Assembly (NCBI GenBank): GCA_023231475.1
Contig: JALJEE010001982.1
Span: forward strand, 1-64,000
Length of the DNA: 64,000 bases
Reading direction: 5' to 3'
Origin: Seison nebaliae
Lineage: Eukaryota; Rotifera; Pararotatoria; Seisonacea; Seisonidae
Positions 1-11,413 of this stretch are shown one piece after another. Both the position numbers and the translations under genes were made by a program. Below the pieces are notes generated by a model, which saw only the letters and a program-made list of their open reading frames with translations, made no database searches and was not told where the DNA came from. The stretch's first letter is position 1, and the number at the start of each line of letters is the position of its first letter.

Positions 1-589
1 GACAACGATGATTTTCTGTCGAAGTCACCATGTTACTCTCAATTTTGTCTCGGATCAGTTCAACAGAATCAGGAGTGCTCATGAATTTCTCGACGCTACA
101 TGCGGTGGAACCCGAATACTCTGAAAGCGAAGTCAATAAACACTTATTCTCTTCCTTCAGTAATTCATTTTCACGACGAAATGTAGTGCTTTGCTTTCTC
201 AGAACAGCAATATCTTCATACATATTAACGAATTCCGAGAAACGAGATACCAATTCTACATCTTTTACAATTCGACATTTCTGTTCTTCCAGCAGCAAGC
301 GCTGATTCTCTAATACTTGCATCATATTAACCATATTATGATTATTGATGATTGAACTCTGGATTTTATCAACATCCAACAATTAATTTCCCCCACAAAG
401 ATTTTTTAGATCCATAATACTTTTGAACAGTTCCACATTGGTGACTCTCGCAACTCGAGAACTGGAACTTCCTCTCTTTGTGAGGGTCCGTTTCAAGGGT
501 GGTACTAAAACTGTTATTTCATTCTGATTTGTCTCGTTGACGGCCAAATTCTCATGACAGATCGATAAGTTGGGACCATTTGAAGTCAT
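1..589 (-). CDS. Coiled-coil protein of unknown family, 3' part cut by window edge
   Basis: The upstream exon begins at an ATG at 587-589 and encodes a polar, Ser/Arg-rich segment beginning MTSNGPNLS. A second open stretch from about 380 down to base 1 encodes a heptad-like helical region (MVNMMQVLENQRLLLEEQK and onward, rich in E, K, L and R) with no stop before the edge, so the gene continues to the left. The junction is not settled: a gttcaa donor after codon base 2 (in ..VEL) with a ccagag acceptor keeps frame, as does a gttgcg donor with the ccag acceptor. I do not recognise the family; the sequence only supports a coiled-coil protein. A degenerate tRNA-like sequence lies just upstream of the start. 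Confidence 0.5.
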
Positions 590-647
590 CTTCAGTAATC
601 AAGTCTCACATCTTTTTGTTGTTTTTTTGTGATAAATTTGGTTATTT

Positions 648-720
648 ATTTTTATTGTGAGATTCGAACTCGGATTGCTGAATTGAAAGCCCAGAGTGTT
701 CACCACTACACCATAGAACC
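648..720 (-). pseudogene. tRNA-Gln-like pseudogene or tRNA-derived SINE head
   Basis: Read on the minus strand the sequence starts GGTTCTATGGTGTAGTGG (A box) and contains GAGTTCGAATCTC (B box). It follows the tRNA-Gln layout almost base for base through the D arm and anticodon arm. The anticodon triplet is TTC (Glu) where tRNA-Gln has TTG. The 3' half of the T stem (CTCAC for CTCGG) and the 3' acceptor strand (AT-rich, not complementary to GGTTCTA) are destroyed, so a working cloverleaf cannot close. Pol III promoter elements are intact, which also fits the head of a tRNA-derived SINE. Confidence 0.75.
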
Positions 721-1355
721 ACATTAACAGAACGAAACGACAACTATTTAAATGATTGAACTTGATTGATTTTCTTGAACATATTTATTGGAATTTAACA
801 TCGATCAGGAACATGTTCAGATTGAAATATACTTTACTTCCTAAACATCAATTTTTAAAGTATGATAACGATTAGATATTCTTATTCGATTTGGATGATA
901 TAAATTGAATTTGATATTTGAATGTTAATTATAATTCTTAAATTGATTGAGACTCTTTTTCTTAATTCATTTGTTTACAATTTCAATTGTTCTCAATTTA
1001 TTTACTTTCAACTTAAATTGTTTACCTAAAATTGGATTAGTAACGAAGTTGTTCAAAAAGGAAATTTGACTCTTTATTAATTCTCGAAAAATGAGTGGAA
1101 TTTAATTGTTCGAACAGTTTGTTTTAAATGTTTATTCGTAATACGTATAAATGTTGGAAATGAATTCTATTCTAACAATAAATTATTCCAATTCAGATAG
1201 ATAATTCAAAAAAAAATTTATTGATTTGGAGAGACTGAAATTATTCTTATCGTCAGTCTGAAAATAAATGTTTACAAGAAAGTCCTAACTCACACGAAAA
1301 TAAAATGATGATGATGGTTGAGATGATAATCGACATTGCGTAAATGGAAAGAAAA
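721..1355. other. Intergenic, AT-rich, no gene seen
   Basis: Stretch between the tRNA-like sequence and the 3' end of the ZIP gene. Only short open frames, homopolymer runs and AT-rich sequence; no protein family or RNA recognised. Confidence 0.6.
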
Positions 1356-3159
1356 TTAAATTTGAATAGTATCAGAATATCGAGCGAGGAGAATCATGAG
1401 TCCATAGCCAGTAAGTAATCCTACATTTTGTAGGAGATATGGACATAACGCACACCATAATCTTGAGCGATAACTTAATTTCTCAATAGTACAATCCTTC
1501 TCTTGACATTGTTGTTGAAGTAGACGTTCTTCAGTCTCCTCAGATGAATGAATGAGTTCGGGTACCTGAAATTAACATGAATTTTTTCACTCTTTTCTCA
1601 TACGAACCATATTGACTAATGAGATATAAATGAACATTCCTCCGGCTAATGCGAAAATCCAAGAAGCAGCTTCTTCGCTTTCCACTCCGATGATTGCTCC
1701 GATAACAAATCCTAAATAGCAGAAGCATGCTGACATGAAATTCAGTGCCATCGCTTTCCAAATGGACATTCCCGAATTGATCAGAATGACGAAATCACCT
1801 TCACAATACAACCAAATGAAAACGATCAAATTTCAATTGTATTATCATATAAAGTTAACCTAATTCATGAGGAAATTCTTCACAAATGACAGCTAGTGCT
1901 ACATTGATTCCGATGGACTTGGATTGAGAGAAAGCTGCACCAATCGTCAATCCGTCGATGGTGTTATGAAGTGAATCACCGATGATGATCATCCAAGCAA
2001 CAATTCCACGAGTAGCATTACCTAAATGGACGTGATGTGGTTGTTTACTGTGAACGTCAGATGAGACACGATTGTCCATCATCGAGAAATGATCGGAAGT
2101 TGGACATTCATTCTTCTTTTCGCCTAATAAAATAGAAATGATGAATATATTCAAATTAAAAAAAAAATGATGAGAAAATGATGAAAAAGTGGAAAGCATT
2201 GTTTGAGTAAAAGCAAAGAAAAATGACCCGAACGAGAAGGAAAATAATTGAGGGAAATTGTTGAAAAGAAAATCTACCAAATAAACTGCACTGGAAATGC
2301 ACCAACATGCCTCATTGTTTGCCAATATTAATTGTCGTTCTTCTAGTGCTATTTTTTCCGTTAGTATGGAGTATTCGAGTAGAAATCAGAAGGAATGGAT
2401 TAGATGTCGAATAGAATATGAATATATATATAGGAAGAAATTGAAGTTTGTTAAATTTTTCTTTCAATTAATTCTTTTAAGGATGAATTTGAAAAGCGCT
2501 AACTATTCTCGTTCATTTTTTCTTCGCCATTTTTCATTTCATTATCTTCTTTCAATTTCTCGTCTTTCTAATCGAGAAGAAAATTAGAATAATTCTAATT
2601 CGAATAATAGAAATTTAACTCGACTCTTCTTGATTCGATTGGCAGAAATGATAAGATTAATCAATCGTTCCAATGTATAGAACATGTAAATTCCGACGAC
2701 AGCAGTCGATCCTTTCCATACGAAATGGAAATTCTTTTCCGACACTTTATACGCTTTCGGTAATAAATGTAACAACGCCGTTCCGGAAAGAGATCCGATT
2801 GCCAATCCAATTAATGTGAGATGGAAAAGATAATAAATTTTCGTTTTCATCAATGGATAGAGTAATGCACCCACCAGACTACAAAGATTTATTATGGTCA
2901 CCATCAACAATCCAATTCCCCAAATCTCACTTTTTGGAGGTCGTTCGAATGTAGTGAAATGGAATTTCTCATCATCAATCCATCCCTCACAACCACATTC
3001 ATTAACTGAACATTCGAACGATGTTTCATTTCCACATCGAATATTCTTTATAGAATTATCGATCGATTGTTTATTCATTATTGATATGGAATTATTGGAC
3101 GATGTGTAAGTTGATTTGATGAGGAGAAATATGTAAAAGTAGAAAAGGAAAATGTTCAT
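1356..3159 (-). CDS. ZIP metal-ion transporter of the ZIP8/ZIP14 (SLC39A8/A14) type
   Basis: Four exons: about 2625-3159, 1860-2123, 1608-1798 and 1356-1565, giving roughly 400 residues. The protein starts with a hydrophobic signal peptide ([15 protein letters not shown]), a short Cys-containing ectodomain ([17 protein letters not shown]), then the LIV-1 ZIP core: [52 protein letters not shown] (TM4) and [13 protein letters not shown] (TM5). TM5 has Glu where most LIV-1 ZIPs have His (HEXPHE), the hallmark of ZIP8 and ZIP14, which carry Zn, Mn, Fe and Cd. The C-terminus [18 protein letters not shown] and the ending YSDTIQI also follow ZIP14. A His-rich cytosolic loop (HSKQPHHVH) precedes TM4. 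Donors are gttcgt and gttaac; the first intron probably uses gtcgag. Expected at the plasma or endosomal membrane. Assignment to the ZIP8/14 pair is firm; which of the two is not separable. Confidence 0.92.
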
Positions 3160-3779
3160 GATTCACTCATTCAAATGTTTTAATCGTTCGAAAATTATGA
3201 TGTTCTGAAAATAAACCACTCGTTATATTCGATGAGTTTTGATGTGTATGTTTTCAGAAACGTTTTTGATAATTTTCTTTCATTAATTAAACAGAAAACA
3301 TGATATGATGTATTGGAGCTTCATTTTCAAGTTTCAAATAATGTTTAAGATTCAAAGAGGAAATTTAGGAAACATATTATATATCCTGGATTTCCATTTA
3401 TAGAAGTAACACTTTCGAATTTTTGGGCAATTCATAAAATTTTTCTTTATTCAGATCAGAGATTAATAAATATTCATTTTTTTCTGTCATTTTACATCGT
3501 CGATTTGCTTTTGACGTTTAACGATTTTTACTTGTAGTTTTCAATTTCCAAAACTAATTATCATCATGAATATTTTACGGGGTATAGATATATATAGAAT
3601 AAACGACACATTAGTTATTATTTAAACAAAACAAAATATTGAGCAATTATTTCTTTAAATGAGAAACGAAGGCGAAAGAATTGGAAACATTAGAATAATT
3701 AAGATTCATTTGAATATCTGAAATTGATTAACAATGGCATGGTACACGTTCGCATCCGCCGTTTGACTCCAAAAAAATC
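3160..3779. other. Upstream region of the ZIP gene, no gene seen
   Basis: AT-rich sequence between the ZIP start codon and the palindromic element. No open frame with family resemblance and no metal-response element core (TGCRCNC) noticed near the start. Confidence 0.5.
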
Positions 3780-4066
3780 ATAGAGATATAAAAAATAAAG
3801 TTAAAGAGATGTGTAAATTTTTTTATTGTTAGTCGAAGTATTACACCCGGTTTTTGGCCTTTTTTACTTTATATATGTAGATGTAGATATGTATTTTTTA
3901 TACGTATACAATTCTGTATATATTAAATAATTTTTTATACAGAATTGTACATCTATATATTTATATCTACATACGAAATAGAAAAAGGCCAAAATTCTGG
4001 TGTAATACTTCGACTAACAATAAAAAAATTTCCACTTCTCTTTAACTTTATTTTTCCTATCTCCAT
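3780..4066. mobile_element. Foldback / MITE-like palindromic element
   Basis: The two halves are long inverted repeats. The left arm reads TAGAGATA, then AAAAATAAAGTTAAAGAGA, TTTTTTTATTGTTAGTCGAA, GTATTACAC and TTTGGCCTTTTT; the right arm repeats all of these blocks in reverse complement, with scattered mismatches and small indels. Homology continues inward to the centre, where ACAATTCTGTATA occurs on both sides of a short AT-rich spacer. There is no coding capacity. Size, near-complete palindromy and AT content fit a MITE or foldback element; no clear target-site duplication is visible because the flanks are (TA)-rich. Confidence 0.72.
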
Positions 4067-4664
4067 ATATATATATATACCCTTGTAAGTTTAAAAGAAT
4101 TTTTGGAAGAAAAAATGGAAATTTTAATTTATTACAAAATCAAATCTGTTAGAAAGAAACTGGTAAGAAAATGAAATAATTCACCGTTTCCATTATATTT
4201 CTATTTTAAACAATTTGAGATAGATAAATGAAAAATTATTATCGTTAAATAAAATTGAGATAGTGGAGGAGTTGAACATAATTCTGATATATTGTGCAGT
4301 TGCTTGATTGGAATGAGGTGAAATGAGAGATATTATTTCTGCGTTTAGACCGCGGAAATCAACAAGCAACAACTCTCGATGGTGTGTTTGGGAAGGAAGT
4401 CGAGTAGAATATTTATAGGAAATGATTGTTGCAAATGGGAAGTGTCAATGTGTATTTTAGAGAATAATTTAAGGAAAGACTGGTGGAAGGCAATTTATTG
4501 TAATGGGGATGGAAAGAGGGTGGATGGAATCGTTGAAATATTAGAAGGAGAAAAATGATCGTAAACGAGAACAAAAGCAAATAAAGAATTGATTAATCAA
4601 TTATTAGTTTATTGACAAAGTTGGGAGATTTGATGCAGTTACCAGTAACATGTTCCTCTTCTCA

Positions 4665-4864
4665 TTAGTCGTAACATTGTCGTTTAGTGAATGATAGTGG
4701 AATAATGATAGAAATTGAAATTAGAATTCCTCCGAATTGTCGGGAGTTTGGGACAAGACTTTCACTCTCCTTTTTGTCAGTCACTTTGTCATTAGCAGAT
4801 CCTTTTCCCATTTTGAGCATACAACCATAATGACATGACGTGCCCGTTGCTATGAGGACTGAGC

Positions 4865-4899
<35 letters not shown>

Positions 4900-4976
4900 T
4901 AGTTGTTGTGAGGAAACAAGAAAGAAATTATACCATTTCTATTTTGATTCAGTTCATACTTTCTTCTCCATATCAT
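4665..4976 (-). CDS. Possible small hydrophobic protein (doubtful)
   Basis: A 103-codon frame with a true ATG. It has a run of 11 isoleucines encoded by an (ATG/ATC)n microsatellite followed by SSVLIATG, and a second hydrophobic stretch ILISISIIIPLSF near the C-terminus, so it could be a two-pass membrane peptide. Much of its length depends on the microsatellite and no family is recognised. It would be divergent from the plus-strand gene at 5137. Kept only as a candidate. Confidence 0.2.
4865..4900. repeat. (ATG)n microsatellite
   Basis: Twelve uninterrupted TGA/ATG triplets. Confidence 0.95.
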
Positions 4977-5136
4977 TCTTCACTTCAAGAATGACAAAAG
5001 TTGGACGAGCTCAAGTTTCTCTCATTAATTCTTTTCTTTCAATTCACTCGATTGTTGTTCTTTCTTCGTACGTCCAAAAATTCTTTCGAATAAACAAACT
5101 TCTCCATCAAACCATCAAACTAGTCACCCGAAGCCA

Positions 5137-6326
5137 ATGCGAAAGGTCAACTCTTCCCACAATACTTGCCCGACAGCATTTCCTCCAATGTTCGTATCGT
5201 CGGCGGTCGACGTATCGTGTTTGTATAAGTTTTGTTTCCTTGTCCACTTATTGAAACTAATTGTCCAGTGAAAATAATCCAGTTGGAAATCATCCGAATT
5301 CCTCCTCTCTTACCCATAGTGGTAGTTCCAATTATAAGAGTGGAAGCGGTTCGACTAATATCAGTTACGTACATCACTTTCAACCGAGAATTCGCGATCG
5401 AAAACGTAATAAACCCAATCCTGTCACTCACATTCTCCCCGATAACGTGTCGTCCATTGAGACGGATCATCATAAAACAATGTATCGAATACAATATCCC
5501 AAATATAAAATCGAATATCCTCCTGTTAATTACAATCTTTCATTCTCCTCTTAACTCTACTTCTCTTTCTAGTTGACTGAATTGCCTCAATTGAAAGAAT
5601 TATCGAAACGAATTGCCAGTTCTCCTCTCGAACGAATTTCACGTGTCCAAAACAGATGGAAAGTCTTACCATCCGCCACAATTCTCCCATTAAATAAAAA
5701 TGAATTATCTTCTGTATCTCATTCTGATTTCACTGCTTTCAACAACAACAACAACAACAATAAGAAGAGTAAAAAAGAAATGATAGAAATAAGGAAAGAA
5801 AGGAATGAAAAAGAAGAAAATGTGAAATTGCCAATTATTTTGGAGAACAAGTTTTCCATTTTTTACCCTTCTAGTCATTTCAGATTTCTTACAATTTTCC
5901 AATTCTCCTAGAAAATCGGAAGAACAATTCAATGTTGATTTATATTCGGATAATCTCGTTCGTCATTCTCTTCACTCATTCTCATTTTTCATTCACTTCA
6001 ACAGGAGAAGAATACGGCGGCTTGGTTCGATCGATTTAAGATTCTCGCACAACATTTATATAATCTTCGTAATTCGAAATATCGTTAAATTTCATTTCAT
6101 TTCCATCCAATTCTCATACCGATTAGATTCCGGTTTAATTCCCAAGAAACATGTGAGACAAATCGTTCACTATTTTAATAAGGAGTTGAATCTCTTATTG
6201 AGTGAGAAAGATATCGAATCTGCTTTTCGAACGGGAACATTGCCAATGTACTCGAATTCGATTGGTGACCATATCATCCCAATTAACGTTGATCGCTTTC
6301 TCCGTCAGTTATGTAATATCATTTGA
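5137..6326 (+). CDS. Unrecognised spliced protein with conserved-looking C-terminal part
   Basis: Five or six exons can be chained in frame. ATG at 5137 (MRKVNSSHNTCPTAF); intron to about 5270; exon with a Ser/Asn-rich tract (NNPVGNHPNSSSLTHSG); gttaat intron to about 5572; exon LTELPQLKELSKRIASS, then a poly-Asn and Lys/Glu-rich tract; gttttc intron; exon SEEQFNVDLYSDNL; gttcgt intron; exon EKNTAAWFDRFKILAQ; gttaaa intron; last exon SGLIPKKHVRQIVHYF through IPINVDRFLRQLCNII, stop at 6324-6326. The N-terminal two thirds look disordered; the last 90 residues look like a folded helical domain. I do not recognise the family. The first junction (gtgttt or a nearby donor) is the least certain. Confidence 0.6.
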
Positions 6327-6890
6327 TTTGATTCATTTTTATTTAATTTGAGTATTTATATATTTCATTCATTTATTTTGATAAGAATGAATTAGAAAAA
6401 AAATTTATCTTGGTCAACGAAGAGGAAGAGTATGAATCATAATAAATGCGATTAAAATGTTCAGTAGAGAAGAAGAATAAGTAAAAAAAAAAAAAAAGAA
6501 GTAAAATAATTTGGTAAAAAGAAGAAATAAGGAGAAACGGATTTGTAATCGAAATGTCGAAAGGAATAACGAAGGAATACTACTCCACAATAATTCGAGT
6601 TGAATAAAAGAAAAATTGAGATGGTTTTTTTGTTTTTTTTTTTTTGAGATAACTCTCCCAATCCAAATAAACTGTGTCTCATCACCGAATATTGCTCTCA
6701 CTTTCTTCCTTCCTTCGTTCTCCTTCAATTCACAGATGCACGTTATCAATATGGTGTTGGTGGTGGTGGTGGTGGTTGTGATGTTCGTTTTGACAATCAC
6801 TCCAGAACATCATCAAGTTCGGTAGAAACATGTACAGATCACTCGAGGTCTCCTCTTGATGAGTAGGAAGTGTCGTCGAAGGAAATTTTG
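6327..6890. other. Convergent 3' intergenic region
   Basis: Lies between the 3' ends of the plus-strand gene and PDE4, so it probably holds both 3' UTRs. Contains poly(A)/poly(T) runs and a short GGT/GTT repeat near 6755-6780. Open frames here are low-complexity and not credible genes. Confidence 0.5.
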
Positions 6891-9800
6891 TTATTTCTCC
6901 TCATTTTTGATGCAGTTGTTGGTTGACATTGGCGGACGACCTCCAGAAATTTTGAGCCTGTTCTGAAGGTCTTCATCGCTTGTAATATCATCGTCAGACT
7001 CGGCGTTATCATCCTCCTCAATATCATCATTATCCAATTCGTCTTCCAATTCTTCCTCGATCGTATTTGGACATTGAATCGGCTTGTCTTTCTTCTCTTG
7101 TTTTCGTTCGTTCATTTCGATTTGCATCGATATCCAATCACGATTATTCTCGATATGTTCCAATAATTCAATTCCGTACGGAGCAACCAATCCTGTCCAA
7201 GTCTCATACAATGGATGAACGATGAAATCGATAAAACCCAACTATATACAAATTGAATGATGAATAATGAAAAGAAGAGAAATGAACTTGAGATTTCTCG
7301 ATGGAAGCCGTATCTCGATCACACATTGGAGAGATTTCCATATTCTGTTCACGTTCCATATCTCCTTGAAGGAAGAACTCGCTCATTACACCATCTTTCC
7401 ATCGTCGATAGAGAGGTAACGGTTTCGCCGGATTACTCAAATCCGCACAATGTATAGCACTTTGTAAAATCTGATTTAAAAATTTTAATTAAAATTGTTT
7501 AGAACGTGAAGAAAAAAAGAAACCTGAATTTTTTCGGAAGCAGAAATTTCCGTTTTTTCCAACGAACGACCTGACACTCGTTTCGATTCTACCATCGTCT
7601 TCAAATCAGCCAATAACATCATATGTTTCGACATGTCCGTCGAGAGAACCATTTGTATGATCATTTTACGCGTTAATTGACGTTGTTTATCAGTTAGTCC
7701 GGAGAAGATATCGAGTTCTTCTCGATTGATAATTTTGAACGCGACAGCTAAATGATGATTCTCTAACACCGATTCGTCGTTGTAGAGAATGGCCAAATGT
7801 GATTCTAAAAATCGATCATTCCATCAATCGCCATTCCACGTATAAGAAAAGAATTAACGTGTATGAATTAAATATTTGTTATTGACGCCAGGATGATCGA
7901 TATCATGAATAGCAGCAGCAAATATAGCGGCATAAATATCCAGATCAGTAAACGTATTCTGATGATTTTAGTGATGATAAAACAAATGAGAAATGATAAG
8001 AGAAATAACTGCGAGAACTGGTGTCCTCATCAGATAATGCATCGTTTGAGTGACATCGGCCGCATGCGTTCGATTATGATATGGATTGTCGTGATACGAC
8101 TCTTCGAAATAATACATGACAGCGAGCATTTTATATTCGTCGATATGGAATTTACGAAAGAAATCCAATTCCTGTAGGAAAGTGAGAATATGGAAATTGA
8201 TCGAAACATTTTTTTTCGCAAACTTTAAATATTCGATAAGAAATGACGATAAGTGGATGATTGTTGGTGAAGCGTGTTATGGCAAACACGTCAACTCCCC
8301 ATCGATTAACTCCTTCCAAATGCTACAAATGAATATTGAAAGAATGAGAGAAAGGGAAAAATGTAACTTTATCCAATTCTTCATTCTTCTTAATATTGAC
8401 ACCATATCCACTCGTGAGAGAGAGGACGTCGATCGATGAGAAAGTGTGACGTTCATCTTTGAAATGAAAGAAGATGGCGGACGATCCATTTATGTCAATG
8501 AAATCGTTTTTCGGTCGTAATTTCTTGAGAACGCTCGTTCGTCTCTTATCGAGTGGTGATGTAATGGCGCGAATAGCGTGACTATTATACAAATTTTCAT
8601 AATTCGTCTTTTGTGTCAAGAGACCTCGTGATGGCATCGACGAGAATTTATTCGTATTATTCGCCAAATTATCATTCTGAACAATAATTCGATGTTGATC
8701 GATATCGTCAACTGTCGACTGACCACAACAATTCTTCTCTTTATTAATATTGGTTTTATGTACGAGGAAATTAGTTTGAGAGGATCTCAATAATGGTTTA
8801 ATACCGGGCAATCGAGATAAGCGTGCCATAATGCCACTCTTTTCATTCATGTCTTCCGAACTGATTGATGGTTCCTTCGATTTGCGATAACGCTTCTTCG
8901 ACAATTTCCTCTCTTTTTTTTTCACATTTGATGACGACGTTCCAAATGTTGATGTTGATGACGATGACGGTTGTTGTTGCTGCTGTTGTTGTTGTCCTTC
9001 CTTCCCACATTTCTCTTTATTTGTTGACTTGTCGATGGAGATGTCTAACTGATCTTGTTCATTTGTCTTTTCATAAACCGGATTGACGTTATTTGCATTC
9101 TCCGCTATCGAATTCGAAGAAAATTAAAAATTATATAAAAAAAATTCATCTCACTCATCTCACTCACTCACAACAAATTCATAATAACATTCTCTTATTT
9201 ATCAATTCAACTAACTCAGAAATGTGTTGACGATATACGATTGCACTTCTACTCCCGATTTGTTTGCACCGGCAAAGTTAGATAACTCGCGATTGAGAAT
9301 TTTTGTGAACTAGTAAAAGATGGAGAGATGATTTTTTACGATTATTCATTCACGGACAATAATCACTTTATATTCGAAATTAATAATAATTTTCACAATT
9401 ACGTCCCTCGTCAATGTTCAATTAACGAGTGGGAGAGATGACGAAAGAAGATAAACAATAAATTTATTTACTTACCTTTATCGTAGCCATTTCCGCTACT
9501 GGTTTATTGGTTGACATCGTATCTAGTTGGTTGAGGCACCAGTCCAATTCTTTCAATGTTTCCAATTTCAATTTCTTACCAGCGTCCTTTACATCTTCGA
9601 TGGGAATATGATCTCGATCTCTACGATTGTTTTTGGAGAAGAATTGAGAATGAAAAATGAAAAGAATGAGAGAAACGAACTCGTCAGCTAATCCTGCAAT
9701 CTTCATATAGTTGTCACGAATATGATGCAGACAGGCAAGTAATTGGGCGAATGGCGTTATTATAACATCATCTTGGTGTTGTCTGCAAATGGGAGTGGCA

Positions 9801-11030
9801 AAAGAAGAGTAGATTTCAGGTGTTTTGTTGTGGATTGATAGACAAGATTGGGTGAGTATCTCTTCACATCTCTTCAACTTCGTCTCATCGTCCAACCTTT
9901 CTGTCCTCCCAAAGGCAGAGACGTGCACCGTCACCCATCGATATAAGGACAAGTAGGAGGAGGAGGAGGAGGAAGAGGAGGAAGAAGAGGAGGAGGAAGA
10001 AGAAGAGATAGAAGTGAAGAGTCAAAGAATGAGAATGAATGGCAAAATAACGAATATACTTATGTAAATAATGGGAAGGTATTAAATATGGTCATGGGAG
10101 CGATAAAGGAGAAATCCTGAAATCTGTTTCTTTCTTTAAAATATTAATCATAAATCTACTAACGAATCGCTATTGATCGAGGTGTTTCTGGACATGGGAA
10201 ACGAACAAACTTTCCCATTCTTTCCCTGATTGTCAGTGGACAAATTATTCTGAACATTCTCCCGTTTCTTGACGTCGTCGAAGGAAGTGGAGGATGAGGC
10301 TGGTGCAGCAGATAGAGTATTCGATAAATTATGAGTGGTTTGACTGGATTGGCTGCCGGCGGCACTTGCAGGATTATTTCCGTTGAATAGAGGAAAGTTG
10401 TTTGGATAGAAAAGATTGTTACCACTATTGTTCCCATTGAAGTTAGTTCCAGAACGATAAAGGAAAGACTCGCGTCGCATCGTCGACACGGAAGATGGGT
10501 CGACACTCAACGTATTGAGTTTGGATGGTGAGGGATGTTGGAGAATAGCTGATGAAGAATCGGGACTATGGATTGAATGACATTCCTTCTTCTTCTCAAT
10601 ATCAATTCCACTTTGTCGTCGATAACTTAATCGATTTCCATCTTTCCTCGAATGACGCTTCGACTCATTGGAATCAGTTGAGTATTTGGTGGTGGGAATA
10701 TTGAAAGACTTTGCATTCCAAGTTGTTCGTGTCTTCTTCGGACGTTTATCTGGTGATTTCTCGATGAATTGAGCTGATGGTTTCTTTTGAGTCGTCGACT
10801 GATGGAATTGATGTTCAAAATTATTCGCTGGATGTGAACTATTCCGTTTCTCAACTACTTCACTTCTCTTCTTGTTCGTCTCTCCTTTCAATGATGTTGG
10901 CAGACGATGTTGTTCTTGATAAGGTTTGGTGGATGGTTTCTCTTCAATCGGTTTTAATTTTTCCTGATTTTCTTTTTCTTCGACCTCGTACTTTCCACTA
11001 ACGGCTGCATCTACATGCTCGGCCGGCAAT
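6891..11030 (-). CDS. cAMP-specific 3',5'-cyclic phosphodiesterase, PDE4/dunce family
   Basis: Hydrolyses cAMP. Reading 5' to 3' on the minus strand: UCR1 with the PKA site motif RRESFLYRS (about 10451-10477) and [10 protein letters not shown] (about 10165-10195); UCR2 with [29 protein letters not shown] and [17 protein letters not shown]; then the catalytic domain [95 protein letters not shown] and [14 protein letters not shown]. The metal-binding His/Asp set and the purine-selective Gln (IEKSQ) are present. Introns are 40-60 nt and every donor I could place is GTT (gttcat, gtttct, gttaat, gttatt, gtttgc, gttaca). Odd points: an Asn/Ser-rich insertion of about 85 residues splits UCR1, and a linker of about 230 residues with a poly-Gln tract separates UCR2 from the catalytic domain, where relatives have about 30. 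The 10.1-kb to 9.9-kb junction is not resolved. The first exon starts in phase 2, so further exons lie upstream. Confidence 0.93.
9952..10010. repeat. (AGG/AAG)n purine tract within the PDE4 gene
   Basis: Imperfect GGA/GAA triplet run in a PDE4 intron region; read on the coding (minus) strand it is a long pyrimidine tract (CCT/CTT) just before a likely splice acceptor. Confidence 0.85.
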
Positions 11031-11395
11031 CTGAAGGTGAAAGAAGAAATAGCACAATATCATTAAATTTTTCTTCATTTACATATTCAACACAATTATG
11101 TAATTAGTAAGAATCATTCACATATCGCCCCCCCATCCCCCCTCCTCCTCCTCACTCTCCGATCGATTAGAAAAGTTTAGGATTGATGCACACAAAGTCT
11201 AGATAGGATGACTAGAAGGAATATTTGAGAACAAATCATCTTTACCTGGAGTTGATGTGTAAACTTTCCCTACTTATTATCTCTCCCTCCCTCGAATTAG
11301 TTGTATTAAGACGAATCGAATAAAAAGATGGCGGGGAATCGGACAAATCATAAAATAAGAAATGTACGTGAATATGATGATTAGAAATCTCGACA

Positions 11396-11413
11396 TATCA
11401 GAAATTTCTGATA
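11396..11413. repeat. 18-bp perfect palindrome
   Basis: TATCAGAAATTTCTGATA is perfectly self-complementary and contains a two-unit GAAnnTTC heat-shock-type core. Confidence 0.7.

Noticed and set aside
6414-6800. Minus-strand frame rich in Phe, Lys and Thr
   Set aside because: Made of homopolymer and microsatellite sequence between two 3' ends; no family resemblance.
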